From Paenibacillus sp. FSL H3-0469 (GTDB lineage Bacteria; Bacillota; Bacilli; Paenibacillales; Paenibacillaceae): a stretch of 64,000 nt of DNA. Positions 37,678-45,036 of the stretch are shown here, one piece after another; position 1 is the first letter of the stretch, and the number at the start of each line of letters is the position of its first letter. The stretch covers positions 5,084,001 to 5,148,000 of the forward strand of contig NZ_CP150302.1 in the NCBI RefSeq assembly GCF_038051945.1, in the 5' to 3' direction. The notes below the pieces were generated by a model. It searched no databases. It was not told the origin of the DNA and saw nothing but the letters and a program-made list of their open reading frames with translations. The translations under genes and the position numbers were made by a program.

Positions 37678-37796
37678 TTTTGTTTAATGAGCTATACTTC
37701 ACATAGGTTTTAAGGTGCGGATAGGGCATAAGTTGACTACAACCTAAAAAACTATAAAATATTACATTATTTACACTAAATTTCATAATTGATGTT

Positions 37797-37802
37797 GTAT
37801 AA
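37797..37802 (+). promoter_or_regulatory. -10 box of the lipoprotein gene
   Basis: TATAAT within TTGTATAATATTG, 42 bp before the start codon. No convincing -35 element was found at the usual distance. Confidence 0.4.
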
Positions 37803-37843
37803 TATTGTTATCTATAAAATATAGTTTCAGAGGAGTTTATAAG

Positions 37844-38662
37844 ATGATAAAAAATAAACTGCATGTCGTGACAAGTTTACTTGCATGCACATTACTTATT
37901 TCAGCCTGTAACAGCAAGGATTCAATACATTCTAAAAATAATACTAATATTTCAGGAAACCCTTCTCAACAAAACGGAAAAATTGATTCGAACTCAACCG
38001 AAAATAATAAGATCATACAAATTGATGGAGTTAGTTACACAATTCCTTTAAATAATAAAAAAACAGAAAAGTATAATTTCGCCATAAAAACCTCTGAGGG
38101 TATTGTTTGGTCACCATCACCTAAAATGGATATTGCTCCTGGAACTGAGACGAATCCATATTATTTTCCTACTGCCCCATTCTCCTTCTACTTAAGTTCT
38201 CCTGATAAAAAAGCACTGCGTATAGATAAGGCCAAAAAGTTATTTACTTTACCTTTGCATGACGGGAAAGCTAATTTAGTAGTGGATGAAGTTTTTGGAT
38301 TAGGAGATTACATTATTTATCATACTTCATCTGTATTTTCTGATGGTGCTCAGCCATTAAGACAACAGGCATGGGTGATGAGAATAGACAATCCTACCTC
38401 AAATAAAGAAATCCTAGAGTTTCATTCAACGGGAGGCAAATCTTATAGTTATGCAGTTGATGAAAAAGAAAGACTATATGTATCTGTTTCTGTAATTCCA
38501 GGAAATGCAGATGGTAGTGATAGCTACGAAGTTTATGTTTATAATATTTCAACCGACAAAAAGGAAAAAGTCCAAAATTATTCGCTTAATAAACCATCAA
38601 TCGACTCAATCCAGTTTAATTATAATGAGAAAAAATATTCTTATAAACTTCATGCTAAATAA
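37844..38662 (+). CDS. Hypothetical lipoprotein
   Basis: 272 residues. A signal peptide ends in the lipobox LLISAC, so the protein should be lipid-anchored outside the membrane. Residues 28-60 are Asn/Ser-rich and disordered. The remainder is beta-rich, perhaps a partial propeller (VVDEVFGLGDYIIYH, SYSYAVDEKERLYVSVSV). The start follows GAGGAG. It is AT-rich like its neighbours and is transcribed from its own promoter. No family was recognised; an immunity or wall-sensing role would be speculation. Confidence 0.75.
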   Translation: MIKNKLHVVTSLLACTLLISACNSKDSIHSKNNTNISGNPSQQNGKIDSNSTENNKIIQIDGVSYTIPLNNKKTEKYNFAIKTSEGIVWSPSPKMDIAPGTETNPYYFPTAPFSFYLSSPDKKALRIDKAKKLFTLPLHDGKANLVVDEVFGLGDYIIYHTSSVFSDGAQPLRQQAWVMRIDNPTSNKEILEFHSTGGKSYSYAVDEKERLYVSVSVIPGNADGSDSYEVYVYNISTDKKEKVQNYSLNKPSIDSIQFNYNEKKYSYKLHAK

Positions 38663-38702
38663 ACTCTATCTATGATATTTCTATATGAAGGTAGACATGA
38701 AT

Positions 38703-38751
38703 AAACAAAGAGGTATTGTGTTTAAAATATAACACAATACCTCTTTGTTGT
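38703..38751. terminator. Bidirectional terminator
   Basis: AACAAAGAGGTATTGTGTT and its reverse complement form a 19-bp perfect stem around TAAAATAT, between convergent genes. Confidence 0.92.
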
Positions 38752-38758
38752 TTAAATT

Positions 38759-39364
38759 CTAGCTGCAGCAACTAGGTGCCAGGGTTGTCCCTATTTTTGT
38801 TTTGGAAATGCTAGGGTAAAATAGCTCCCACCAACGTTGTAGAATATTCCCAGCCGCATTAGGAATTGAACCAACAGCAGAGCCCGAATTGTAGTAATAA
38901 CTTTCAGCCCATCCCATTGCTCCCATAGCAGCACATCCAGCTCCAAAACCAGGTGCATAATAGGTGCCAGCGCCTGGAATTGCACCGTATAAGTTACTTG
39001 CTGGAATAGTATAACCATTTGCGATGGCATCTTTAATATACTTTGAAGCAGAACGTCCATTTGCATCAATAGCATTTACATTAAAGTTTGTTCCAGTCAT
39101 AAGGTTAATGAAGTCTGTAACCCCAAGACAGATATTCGCATAGGGGTGGTTTGGACCACTCCCATAGGCATTTGCTGGGTTATTATAAGGGGTGTTAATA
39201 TTTTTTTTCCCTTTTCCACTCTCGTGGAACCACATAATTAAAATCATTACGTAAGGAACACCCGTCTTATAACTTGCCCAGTCAGCATATTTCCCATAGA
39301 TATTCTCGAACGTTGAAGCTGAAAGCTCGACTCCGCCTCCATTTGTTGTACATGTAAATGCCAT
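38759..39364 (-). CDS. Predicted cell-wall hydrolase-like protein, no signal peptide
   Basis: 201 residues. YVMILIMWFHESGKGKKNI resembles the helix carrying the catalytic Glu of lysozyme-like or glucosaminidase (GH73-like) folds, and NNPANAYGSG the following substrate loop. The C-terminal half is Gly/Tyr/Ala-rich and ends in CCS. It has no export signal, as with phage-type endolysins. The start at 39364 is 11 bases after AAAGGA; an ATG four codons upstream overlaps that site. Its promoter region shares the split-sigma motif. The fold assignment is tentative. Confidence 0.55.
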   Translation of the reverse strand: MAFTCTTNGGGVELSASTFENIYGKYADWASYKTGVPYVMILIMWFHESGKGKKNINTPYNNPANAYGSGPNHPYANICLGVTDFINLMTGTNFNVNAIDANGRSASKYIKDAIANGYTIPASNLYGAIPGAGTYYAPGFGAGCAAMGAMGWAESYYYNSGSAVGSIPNAAGNILQRWWELFYPSISKTKIGTTLAPSCCS

Positions 39365-39441
39365 AAATAAACACATCCTTTTTTTTATTTAAGCTTGAGT
39401 GACCCATTTTAATGTTTCTGGGATACGTCTCTTGCTTATGT

Positions 39442-39475
39442 TTAATAAAGTGAATCGTAACCCTTTAAAATCAAC
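39442..39475 (-). promoter_or_regulatory. Putative split-sigma promoter of the hydrolase-like gene
   Basis: On the minus strand GTTGATTTT (39475-39467), 12 bases, then TTCACTTTATTAA (39454-39442). This is identical in layout to the motif ahead of the sigma operon at 36255. Confidence 0.6.
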
Positions 39476-39513
39476 TAATATAGAGAAAAAACATAAAATC
39501 AACCTTCTCATGA

Positions 39514-39576
39514 GATACGAACGGATATAAACTGGATCATCTGATTTCTGAAATTAAAGCACTGAAAGGAAATTGA
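39514..39576 (+). pseudogene. Truncated C-terminus of a gene also seen at 40.2-40.4 kb
   Basis: The last 20 codons read DTNGYKLDHLISEIKALKGN and match DTNGYKLNHLIAEIKELKEN at the end of the 40439 frame. Everything upstream is missing, replaced by the AT-rich islet. A terminator follows (39586-39614). Confidence 0.65.
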
Positions 39577-39585
39577 ATAGCAAAA

Positions 39586-39614
39586 GCCCATACGCCGGGT
39601 TGGCGGATGGGCTC
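39586..39614 (+). terminator. Hairpin after the truncated gene end
   Basis: AGCCCATACGCC pairs with GGCGGATGGGCT around a GGGTT loop. It resembles the terminator that follows the related frame at 40468. Confidence 0.6.
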
Positions 39615-40006
39615 CTTTCAGATGTGTAGACTGAAGCGCTACACAACCTTGTTACATTTTATAATCAGGAAGGCTATGGGAAGCTTGTTTCTCGCAATCT
39701 TATGGGGTTCATCTATTTCCGAGAATTCTAACAGGCCATAGCTCGTCTAGGAACTGACTCTGAAAGAAAATTAAAGATGTATCTTGCAGATACAAGCGGC
39801 AGTAGGAAGCCCATTCACCAGGAGAGGCGGACGTGCTTTTCCACATGTGCGAATGAAGGGGAGATCCGGAGGGGCACTACACAACCGAGTCGGAAGGTTT
39901 GAATCCCTACATGGTTTGTTTCTCTGGTTTACAATGAATCATTATGGTTAAACTCCGTCAGATAGTGTACCTTAGTACTATTAGTAGTTAGGAGTGGTGA
40001 CTTGTT
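39615..40006. other. Non-coding, apparently decayed stretch
   Basis: No gene or RNA is supported. The last part (from about 39967) is a copy of the region upstream of the small gene at 43312, including GTGTACCTTAGTA and the AGGAGTGGTGA ribosome-binding site. Confidence 0.5.
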
Positions 40007-40183
40007 GTGAAGAAAAGTAGACGAACCCCCGTGCTGGTCGCGGTCTCGATTCTGTTAATTATTATCAGCAGCCTGATTCCATCGGATAAATCCGCTTAGC
40101 TGGGGGCCTTACAGACTCTTCTGCTGGGCGTTGGACTGCTTGGCTGCTGCATGGCCTTCTGGCGGTTCGCCAAGGGAGTATGA
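40007..40183 (+). pseudogene. Broken duplicate of the 68-aa membrane protein gene at 43312
   Basis: GTG start and ribosome-binding site are kept. The translation MKKSRRTPVLVAVSILLI... follows the 43312 protein, but a TAG at 40097 replaces the Trp codon (SAW became SA-stop). The frame then continues as LGALQTLLLGVGLLGCCMAF and ends early. It is inactivated by the nonsense change. Confidence 0.85.
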
Positions 40184-40439
40184 CTCTGAGTTCAAGGGGA
40201 TTGAACCAGAACTTAAGCCGGGAATGAAGATCGTCGCTGCAATCAAAAAAGGGGTAGGGGAAGAGCAAAAAGGAAGCTACTCTTTCACCCGTTATGGGAC
40301 ATATTATGTAGTTGATGGTGACTATGTTCTATCTGCATTCGAGGGACAGAGTGAAGAGATGAAAGCTTTCTCCAGGGATACCAACGGTTACAAGCTGAAT
40401 CATCTCATTGCTGAGATTAAAGAGCTGAAGGAGAATTAA
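40180..40439 (+). pseudogene. C-terminal fragment of an unidentified gene joined to the broken duplicate
   Basis: An open stretch in another frame encodes about 86 residues (KGIEPELKPGMKIVAAIKKG, GSYSFTRYGTYYVVDGDYVLSAF, then DTNGYKLNHLIAEIKELKEN). It has no start or ribosome-binding site of its own and begins where the duplicate ends, so a deletion or recombination joint is likely near 40180. The parent gene is not recognised. Translation from an internal GTG/ATG cannot be excluded. Confidence 0.55.
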
Positions 40440-40466
40440 ATAACGATAACTTATTGGCATAACAAC

Positions 40467-40505
40467 AAAACACCCATCCGCCCCATAAAGGCAGATGGGT
40501 GTTTG
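40467..40505. terminator. Bidirectional terminator
   Basis: AAACACCCATC and GATGGGTGTTT pair around CGCCCCATAAAGGCA, just beyond the stop of the leftward araC-type gene. Confidence 0.8.
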
Positions 40506-41390
40506 CTATACACCATTATTTTTACGATAGTCGGAGGGGTTGATTCCTGTCCATCTTTTAAATTGTCTGCTGAAGTGAGAGAGGTTCTTGTAACCTAAAC
40601 GACTTGAAATCTCATTTAAAGATATTTTGGGCTGCTGTAGTAGTATTTTGGCTTCCTGCAGCTTTAAGTCGGATAGATAGGTGCGGGGCGACATTTTATA
40701 TATTTTTTGAAATACCTCTAATCCGTAGTTGGGGCTGATTCCAAGCGAAGCAATGATGGGCTGGATGTGAATGGTGTAATCTGAATTTCCCTGGGTGCAA
40801 TTTTTCTTAAAAGCTCTCTTGATGGCTTCGGCAATTTCTTTGGCATACTTCGCAGTGGTCATGGATTCGTTAGCATGTATCCCCGTCTGTACCGGCTGGA
40901 TATCTACAAGCACCTCCAATAACTCGAACAAGACCATTTGTGCTTTTAGCTTTGCTTTGGTGAACGACAACTCAGGCTCATGCAGAATATCGATCCATTT
41001 TTGAAGGCATTTTTTCAGCTGGCTATGATACAAATGGGAGGGCTTATAGACCCAGTCACAGTTCTTCATAATTCTCATCCGTAAGGAAGGCTCGTCTATA
41101 TCGAAATGAGCGCAGAAATAGGTCATTGATGTAGCGGAAATGCATTTATTCGTATGCTCGAACCCAGGCGGAATCAGCAGAATATCATCACTGTTCACAA
41201 TGAATGGTTCATGATCCATCCTAGTCTCTTGAGCCCCATCCAGCACAATTAGAATCTCAAAGGCATGGTGGGATTCTGTAGTCATGCTCCAATCGGCAGG
41301 AACGGTCTGTGTATGTGCGCCAAAAAAGCGTATATTCCAATCAATGCGCGGCAGCAGCAGCGTCTGTGCACCTGTGAGATAGCTATTCAT
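40506..41390 (-). CDS. AraC-family transcriptional regulator
   Basis: 294 residues from the ATG at 41390 (in-frame to 41444; the start is uncertain because ribosome-binding sites are weak). The N-terminus is a cupin-like sensor (HHAFEILIVLDGAQE, DDILLIPPGFEH). The C-terminal double HTH shows LQEAKILLQQPKISLNEISSRLGY and HFSRQFKRWTGINPSDYRK. Divergent orientation to the GH43 gene suggests it activates that gene in response to a xylo- or arabino-oligosaccharide. Confidence 0.92.
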   Translation of the reverse strand: MNSYLTGAQTLLLPRIDWNIRFFGAHTQTVPADWSMTTESHHAFEILIVLDGAQETRMDHEPFIVNSDDILLIPPGFEHTNKCISATSMTYFCAHFDIDEPSLRMRIMKNCDWVYKPSHLYHSQLKKCLQKWIDILHEPELSFTKAKLKAQMVLFELLEVLVDIQPVQTGIHANESMTTAKYAKEIAEAIKRAFKKNCTQGNSDYTIHIQPIIASLGISPNYGLEVFQKIYKMSPRTYLSDLKLQEAKILLQQPKISLNEISSRLGYKNLSHFSRQFKRWTGINPSDYRKNNGV

Positions 41391-41538
41391 ATGTTCCAAT
41401 TTGCAGCACCTGCCTTTGATTTGGGTAAATCTAGCCGTACTCATCCCATCGCATAAGTACGTTAGTAGTTATTATAATATACATAGACAACAGGAAAAGG
41501 GTAAATAATATGGCTAAACAGCGAAGGGAAGCAGAGAA

Positions 41539-43197
41539 ATGACGAAGATTAGTAATCCTATAATCCCTGGAATGGCACCAGATCCCTCTATTATTAGAGT
41601 GGATGATGTGTATTATATTGCGACATCCACGTTCCATTGGAATCCCGGCGTTCAAATTTTCAAATCAACCGATTTAGCGAATTGGGAGCTGACTGCCTCC
41701 GTATTAAATAAAGGTGAAGTGAATTTGAGGGGGACCAATACTCCGGCCGGGATCTGGGCGCCGCATCTATCCTATGATTCTAGGGCGAACCGGTACTGGT
41801 TAGCCTATTCGCATATGTTGAACATGGCAGGCCGTGAATTCAACTCGGATTCCTATTCCATGTGGGCAGAAGATATCCATGGACCCTGGTCGGAGCCCAT
41901 CTATCTGACATCCATAGGCTTCGATCCGGCGCTCTTCCACGATGAAGATGGCAAACACTATGTGTCCATTCTTGAATGGGAGACCCGTGAAGGGTATCAG
42001 GCACCTGGACATATTGTGATCGCTGAATTTGATTTGAATGAGGGTAAGCTGGTTGGACAATGGCACCGGGTGACGCAAGGCTTCACCAGCCGCGGCTGTG
42101 CTGAAGCACCGCAGATCTATAAATATAGAGAGATGTACTATCTTTTATTAGCTGCGGGCGGAACTGGCTATGCTCATGGTGTGGAGGTGGGACGTGCGGA
42201 AAATATTTTTGGTCCCTATGAGCCGCATCCGTCGGGAGAGCCGATCATCACCTCCTCGCCGCGCCATCTATTTTCACTTGGCAATCCGGATGCCGGGCAT
42301 TTTGAGATGTATAATCCAAGTTCAATTATGCAAAAAGCAGGTCACGGCTCATTAGTGCAAACTCAAACAGGCGAATGGTATATTGCTCATCTCATGTCAC
42401 GGCCTGTGGAAGGAACGCTTTTGAATCCATTAGGCCGTGAAACCTCTATTCAAAAAATGCATTGGACAGAGGATGGCTGGCTGGAAATGAAGGATGGATC
42501 GAATGTAGCGAAAATGGAAGTTGAGGGGATGACAGGTGTTGAATTAGAGGCCGATGGAATCTCTCATGACGTATTTGATGATTTTAATCAGGAGAAATAT
42601 GATCTTCATTTTCTGACTCCATACCGGGACCAGCAAGCGGCATGGGTGAATACGGTTGAACGTCCGGGTTACTTACGCATTCATGGAGAGAATTCTTTGT
42701 TCTCGCAGATCCATCCGGCGATTATGGCCACACGCGCAACTTCCCTTCATTATGAAGTTCAGACCAAGGTGGAGTTTCATCCCGATCATTACTCGGAAAC
42801 GGCGGGTATGGGGCTATACTATGATTCGAATAATTGGCTGTACGTTCACTTGACCCACTCCGAATTAGAGGGTACCGTTCTATACGTACTTCAGGCCAAG
42901 CTGGGACAACGCATTGAGCTAGTCCACCATTACATTCCAGTCCCTGAAGACACAGCGGAGTTGAAGATAATTTATCATTCAGGCATCGCGAGTATCCTTT
43001 ACCGCTTCGGAGATAACGGGGATTGGCAAGCTTTTGTAGAAAACATTGATGTACTCTATCTGTCGGATGAAGGCGTGAACGGGGAGCCGGGGGAGATTGG
43101 CGGATTTACAGGCTTGTTCAATTTCATCGGTTCCGTTGATGCCCACCAGCATGACTCCTTCGCTGATTTTGACTACTATGGAGTGAAGAATTACTAG
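41539..43197 (+). CDS. GH43-family beta-xylosidase / alpha-arabinofuranosidase
   Basis: 552 residues. The five-bladed propeller has the GH43 catalytic set: Asp in GMAPDPSIIR (base), Asp in GFDPALF (pKa modulator) and Glu in GCAEAPQIYK (acid). A C-terminal beta-sandwich (about residues 345-550, DDFNQEKYD...SFADFDYYG) is usual for GH43 xylosidases. With no signal peptide it acts inside on imported oligosaccharides. The start follows GAAGGGAAGCAGAGAA. It is divergent from the AraC regulator. Confidence 0.94.
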   Translation: MTKISNPIIPGMAPDPSIIRVDDVYYIATSTFHWNPGVQIFKSTDLANWELTASVLNKGEVNLRGTNTPAGIWAPHLSYDSRANRYWLAYSHMLNMAGREFNSDSYSMWAEDIHGPWSEPIYLTSIGFDPALFHDEDGKHYVSILEWETREGYQAPGHIVIAEFDLNEGKLVGQWHRVTQGFTSRGCAEAPQIYKYREMYYLLLAAGGTGYAHGVEVGRAENIFGPYEPHPSGEPIITSSPRHLFSLGNPDAGHFEMYNPSSIMQKAGHGSLVQTQTGEWYIAHLMSRPVEGTLLNPLGRETSIQKMHWTEDGWLEMKDGSNVAKMEVEGMTGVELEADGISHDVFDDFNQEKYDLHFLTPYRDQQAAWVNTVERPGYLRIHGENSLFSQIHPAIMATRATSLHYEVQTKVEFHPDHYSETAGMGLYYDSNNWLYVHLTHSELEGTVLYVLQAKLGQRIELVHHYIPVPEDTAELKIIYHSGIASILYRFGDNGDWQAFVENIDVLYLSDEGVNGEPGEIGGFTGLFNFIGSVDAHQHDSFADFDYYGVKNY

Positions 43198-43311
43198 CCA
43201 AGGACGCCATACGTTCTTCCGCCCGGGTGTGCCCGGAGCCGTGGTGAACTGGTGAAAACGCCGGAGATGGTGTACCTTAGTAGTATTAGTCTTTAGGAGT
43301 GGTGAAGTGTT

Positions 43312-43518
43312 GTGAAGAAAAGTAGACAAACCCCCTTGCTGGTCGCGGCTTCTATCCTGCTGATTATTATCAGCAGCCTAATCCCGTCGGATCAATCGGC
43401 TTGGCTGGGGGCGTTACAGACCCTTATGCTGGGAGCCGGATTGCTCGGCTGCTGTATGGCCTTTTGGCGGTTTGCCAAGGGCGGTAAGGGTGGTAAGAGT
43501 GGGAAAGGCAAGAGCTGA
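43312..43518 (+). CDS. Small membrane protein, 68 aa
   Basis: GTG start with AGGAG upstream. Two hydrophobic helices (LLVAASILLIIISSLI and LGALQTLMLGAGLLGCCMAFW) precede a Gly/Lys-rich tail (KGGKGGKSGKGKS). Family not recognised. An inactivated duplicate with its upstream region lies at 39967-40183, so the gene has been copied locally. Confidence 0.7.
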   Translation: MKKSRQTPLLVAASILLIIISSLIPSDQSAWLGALQTLMLGAGLLGCCMAFWRFAKGGKGGKSGKGKS

Positions 43519-44041
43519 GTTCTAGGTAATGGACGGTTGGCGAAGACAGGATCAGTTCATGGGATGGTTGAGCTATGTAAGGTGAGCCAGGCACAGTATG
43601 GGTGCGTGCTGGTGCTGAGAGTCAAGGACGAAGTCGCGGCGGATGCTGCGGCTTTATTTGATAGATAAGAATTTATATGTTTCGGGGTCCCCGCAAAGTA
43701 CCTGAGGCATCATCGATGCTAAAGCCCCACTTTGTGGGGGGATGTTGTTTTGTAGGCGGACTCAGAGGCCCTTATTTTGTGAAAAAGACCGATTATCTCC
43801 CCGTTGCGGACTGAGAGGACGTTAAGGGGCTGGGTGGAGCGAAAAATTTGGCGGAATGGGTTAAATAAGCGCCTCTCAGTCCGCATGGACTTCAGAATGG
43901 TCCCATTTGCCGAAATAGCGGATCTGTAGTCCGCAGCCCGCCCGCCACATCAGACTCCTTCTGCCGCATCCGTATCCTGATTCCGCCACATCCAACTCAT
44001 TCCGCCGCACTCATTCCTATAGCCCATGCTAATCCCCCGAC
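43519..44041. repeat. Non-coding stretch with dispersed repeat words
   Basis: GGGGTCCCCGCAAAG-TACCTGAG-GCATC (43684-43711) is shared with 53525-53552. It is followed by a GCCCCAC-ttt-GTGGGG hairpin (43724-43739). Words such as GCGGACTCAGAGG, GCGGACTGAGAGGACGTTAAG and CTCTCAGTCCGC (about 43757, 43805, 43883) echo those near 6.6 kb. A 34-codon frame (43564-43668, VELCKVSQAQYGCVLVLRV) may be a gene relic. No full gene is visible. Confidence 0.55.
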
Positions 44042-44497
44042 TCATCCCGCCGAAGGGCGGTGGACCGCAGGCAAGGCCGAATGTGCGGCTGCCATCTGTT
44101 CGCGTATTCCTCTTAGCCGGGCCTTCAGCTCGGGAATGCTGCACTCCAGGATCAGGCTGATGTCGGGCAGGGGGAGCTGGATGCCGTACCATAAGGCACT
44201 GGCGACATGATCGTCCCATTTAAGCAGGGCAGGAGCGCAGCGGCTACGATCCCGGGTGAGCATGGCACATTGGCGGATGCACTCTCTGTAGGCAGCCGCA
44301 GCAGCACCGTCCCCGGAGAGGCTGCCCTTCAGCCATAGTGGATGGAGTGCCACGAAGGTGGCGGTGGTTGCTTGTTCGGCACGGGCGCCTTTTTCCAGCA
44401 GCAGACAGCTAAGCGCATAGACGGGCCCGCTATATTGCTGGGTGTAGTGGTTGAATCCGGCAGCAGCTGTTAGTTTGGGCGGTAAGGGGTCAGGCAT
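44042..44497 (-). CDS. Degenerate ECF-sigma-like protein downstream of a c-di-AMP riboswitch
   Basis: 151 residues. The start (HYTQQYSGPVYALSCLLLEKGARAEQATTATFVAL) follows the ECF sigma region 2 pattern. Near the end ALWYGIQLPLPDISLILE and CSIPELKARLRGIREQ follow a region 4 pattern, but key acidic and basic residues are altered. It may be an ECF factor, a sigma-derived regulator or a decaying gene. The start lies 9 bases after AAAGGAACG. Transcription must first pass the riboswitch and terminator at 44549-44792. Confidence 0.6.
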   Translation of the reverse strand: MPDPLPPKLTAAAGFNHYTQQYSGPVYALSCLLLEKGARAEQATTATFVALHPLWLKGSLSGDGAAAAAYRECIRQCAMLTRDRSRCAPALLKWDDHVASALWYGIQLPLPDISLILECSIPELKARLRGIREQMAAAHSALPAVHRPSAG

Positions 44498-44548
44498 GTG
44501 GTCACGTTCCTTTCTGAATCTATACTGTGCAGTTCATTCCAGTGCGCA

Positions 44549-44588
44549 AAAAACCGCAGGCAGAGGAGGACCTCTGCCTGCGGTTTTG
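44549..44588 (-). terminator. Terminator forming the expression platform of the riboswitch
   Basis: AAAACCGCAGGCAGAGG and CCTCTGCCTGCGGTTTT form a 17-bp perfect stem with an AGGA/TCCT loop. On the minus strand it is followed by a T-run. It lies between the aptamer and the gene starting at 44497. Confidence 0.88.
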
Positions 44589-44628
44589 GGTAACAGGCAT
44601 AAGACGCCTGGCACAAAAGCTTGGCGGA

Positions 44629-44792
44629 TCAGGGCTCTCTCCTTACGCTTACGAGGTTAGCTGTCGGATTCGGACGGTGAGAGTCGCCCTACCTGCCGGA
44701 GACCTGCGCGTGGCATTCTCCTTCGGATTCACCCCAAGTCGGCCAGACGGCCGGATGGTTCCCCCGTTTTCCACATGACGGAAATTCAGCGT
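44629..44792 (-). ncRNA. ydaO/yuaA-type (c-di-AMP) riboswitch aptamer
   Basis: Read on the minus strand it shows the conserved blocks in order: GCTGAATTTCCGTC, AACGGGGGAACCA, CTTGGGGTGAATCC, GGGCGACTCTCACCGTCCGAA, TCCGACAGCTAACCTCGTAAGC and AAGGAGAGAG. This is the layout of the ydaO/yuaA aptamer, which binds c-di-AMP and usually turns off genes for wall hydrolases, K+ transport or osmolyte uptake. Here a strong terminator and then the sigma-like gene follow. The plus strand has no gene here. Confidence 0.93.
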
Positions 44793-45036
44793 GCATGCAT
44801 TGCTCATTTTCATGAATACACTCATTTGCTTTCAACACGAATCATACACTTTTCGGAGGTGGGTTGTAAAAATGGAAAAGAGTGCTATTCGCCTTATTTT
44901 CAGCAAATGGCTGAATGGCTGTGCATAGGGAAGCCAAAACTCACATTTGTAGCAGATTATCTGCCATTTATCTCGCTCAAGCGCTGTTTTTTATTTTTGG
45001 CAGACGGCGGTGGGGATGAAGGCCCCTTGTATTAGA

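Noticed and set aside
39870-39930. tRNA-like T-loop (GGTTTGAATCC)
   Set aside because: The T-stem has mismatches and no acceptor, D or anticodon arm can be placed upstream.
44451-45035. Rightward ORFs across the riboswitch region
   Set aside because: They lie on the strand opposite the aptamer, overlap the terminator stem, and have no coding character or upstream signals.
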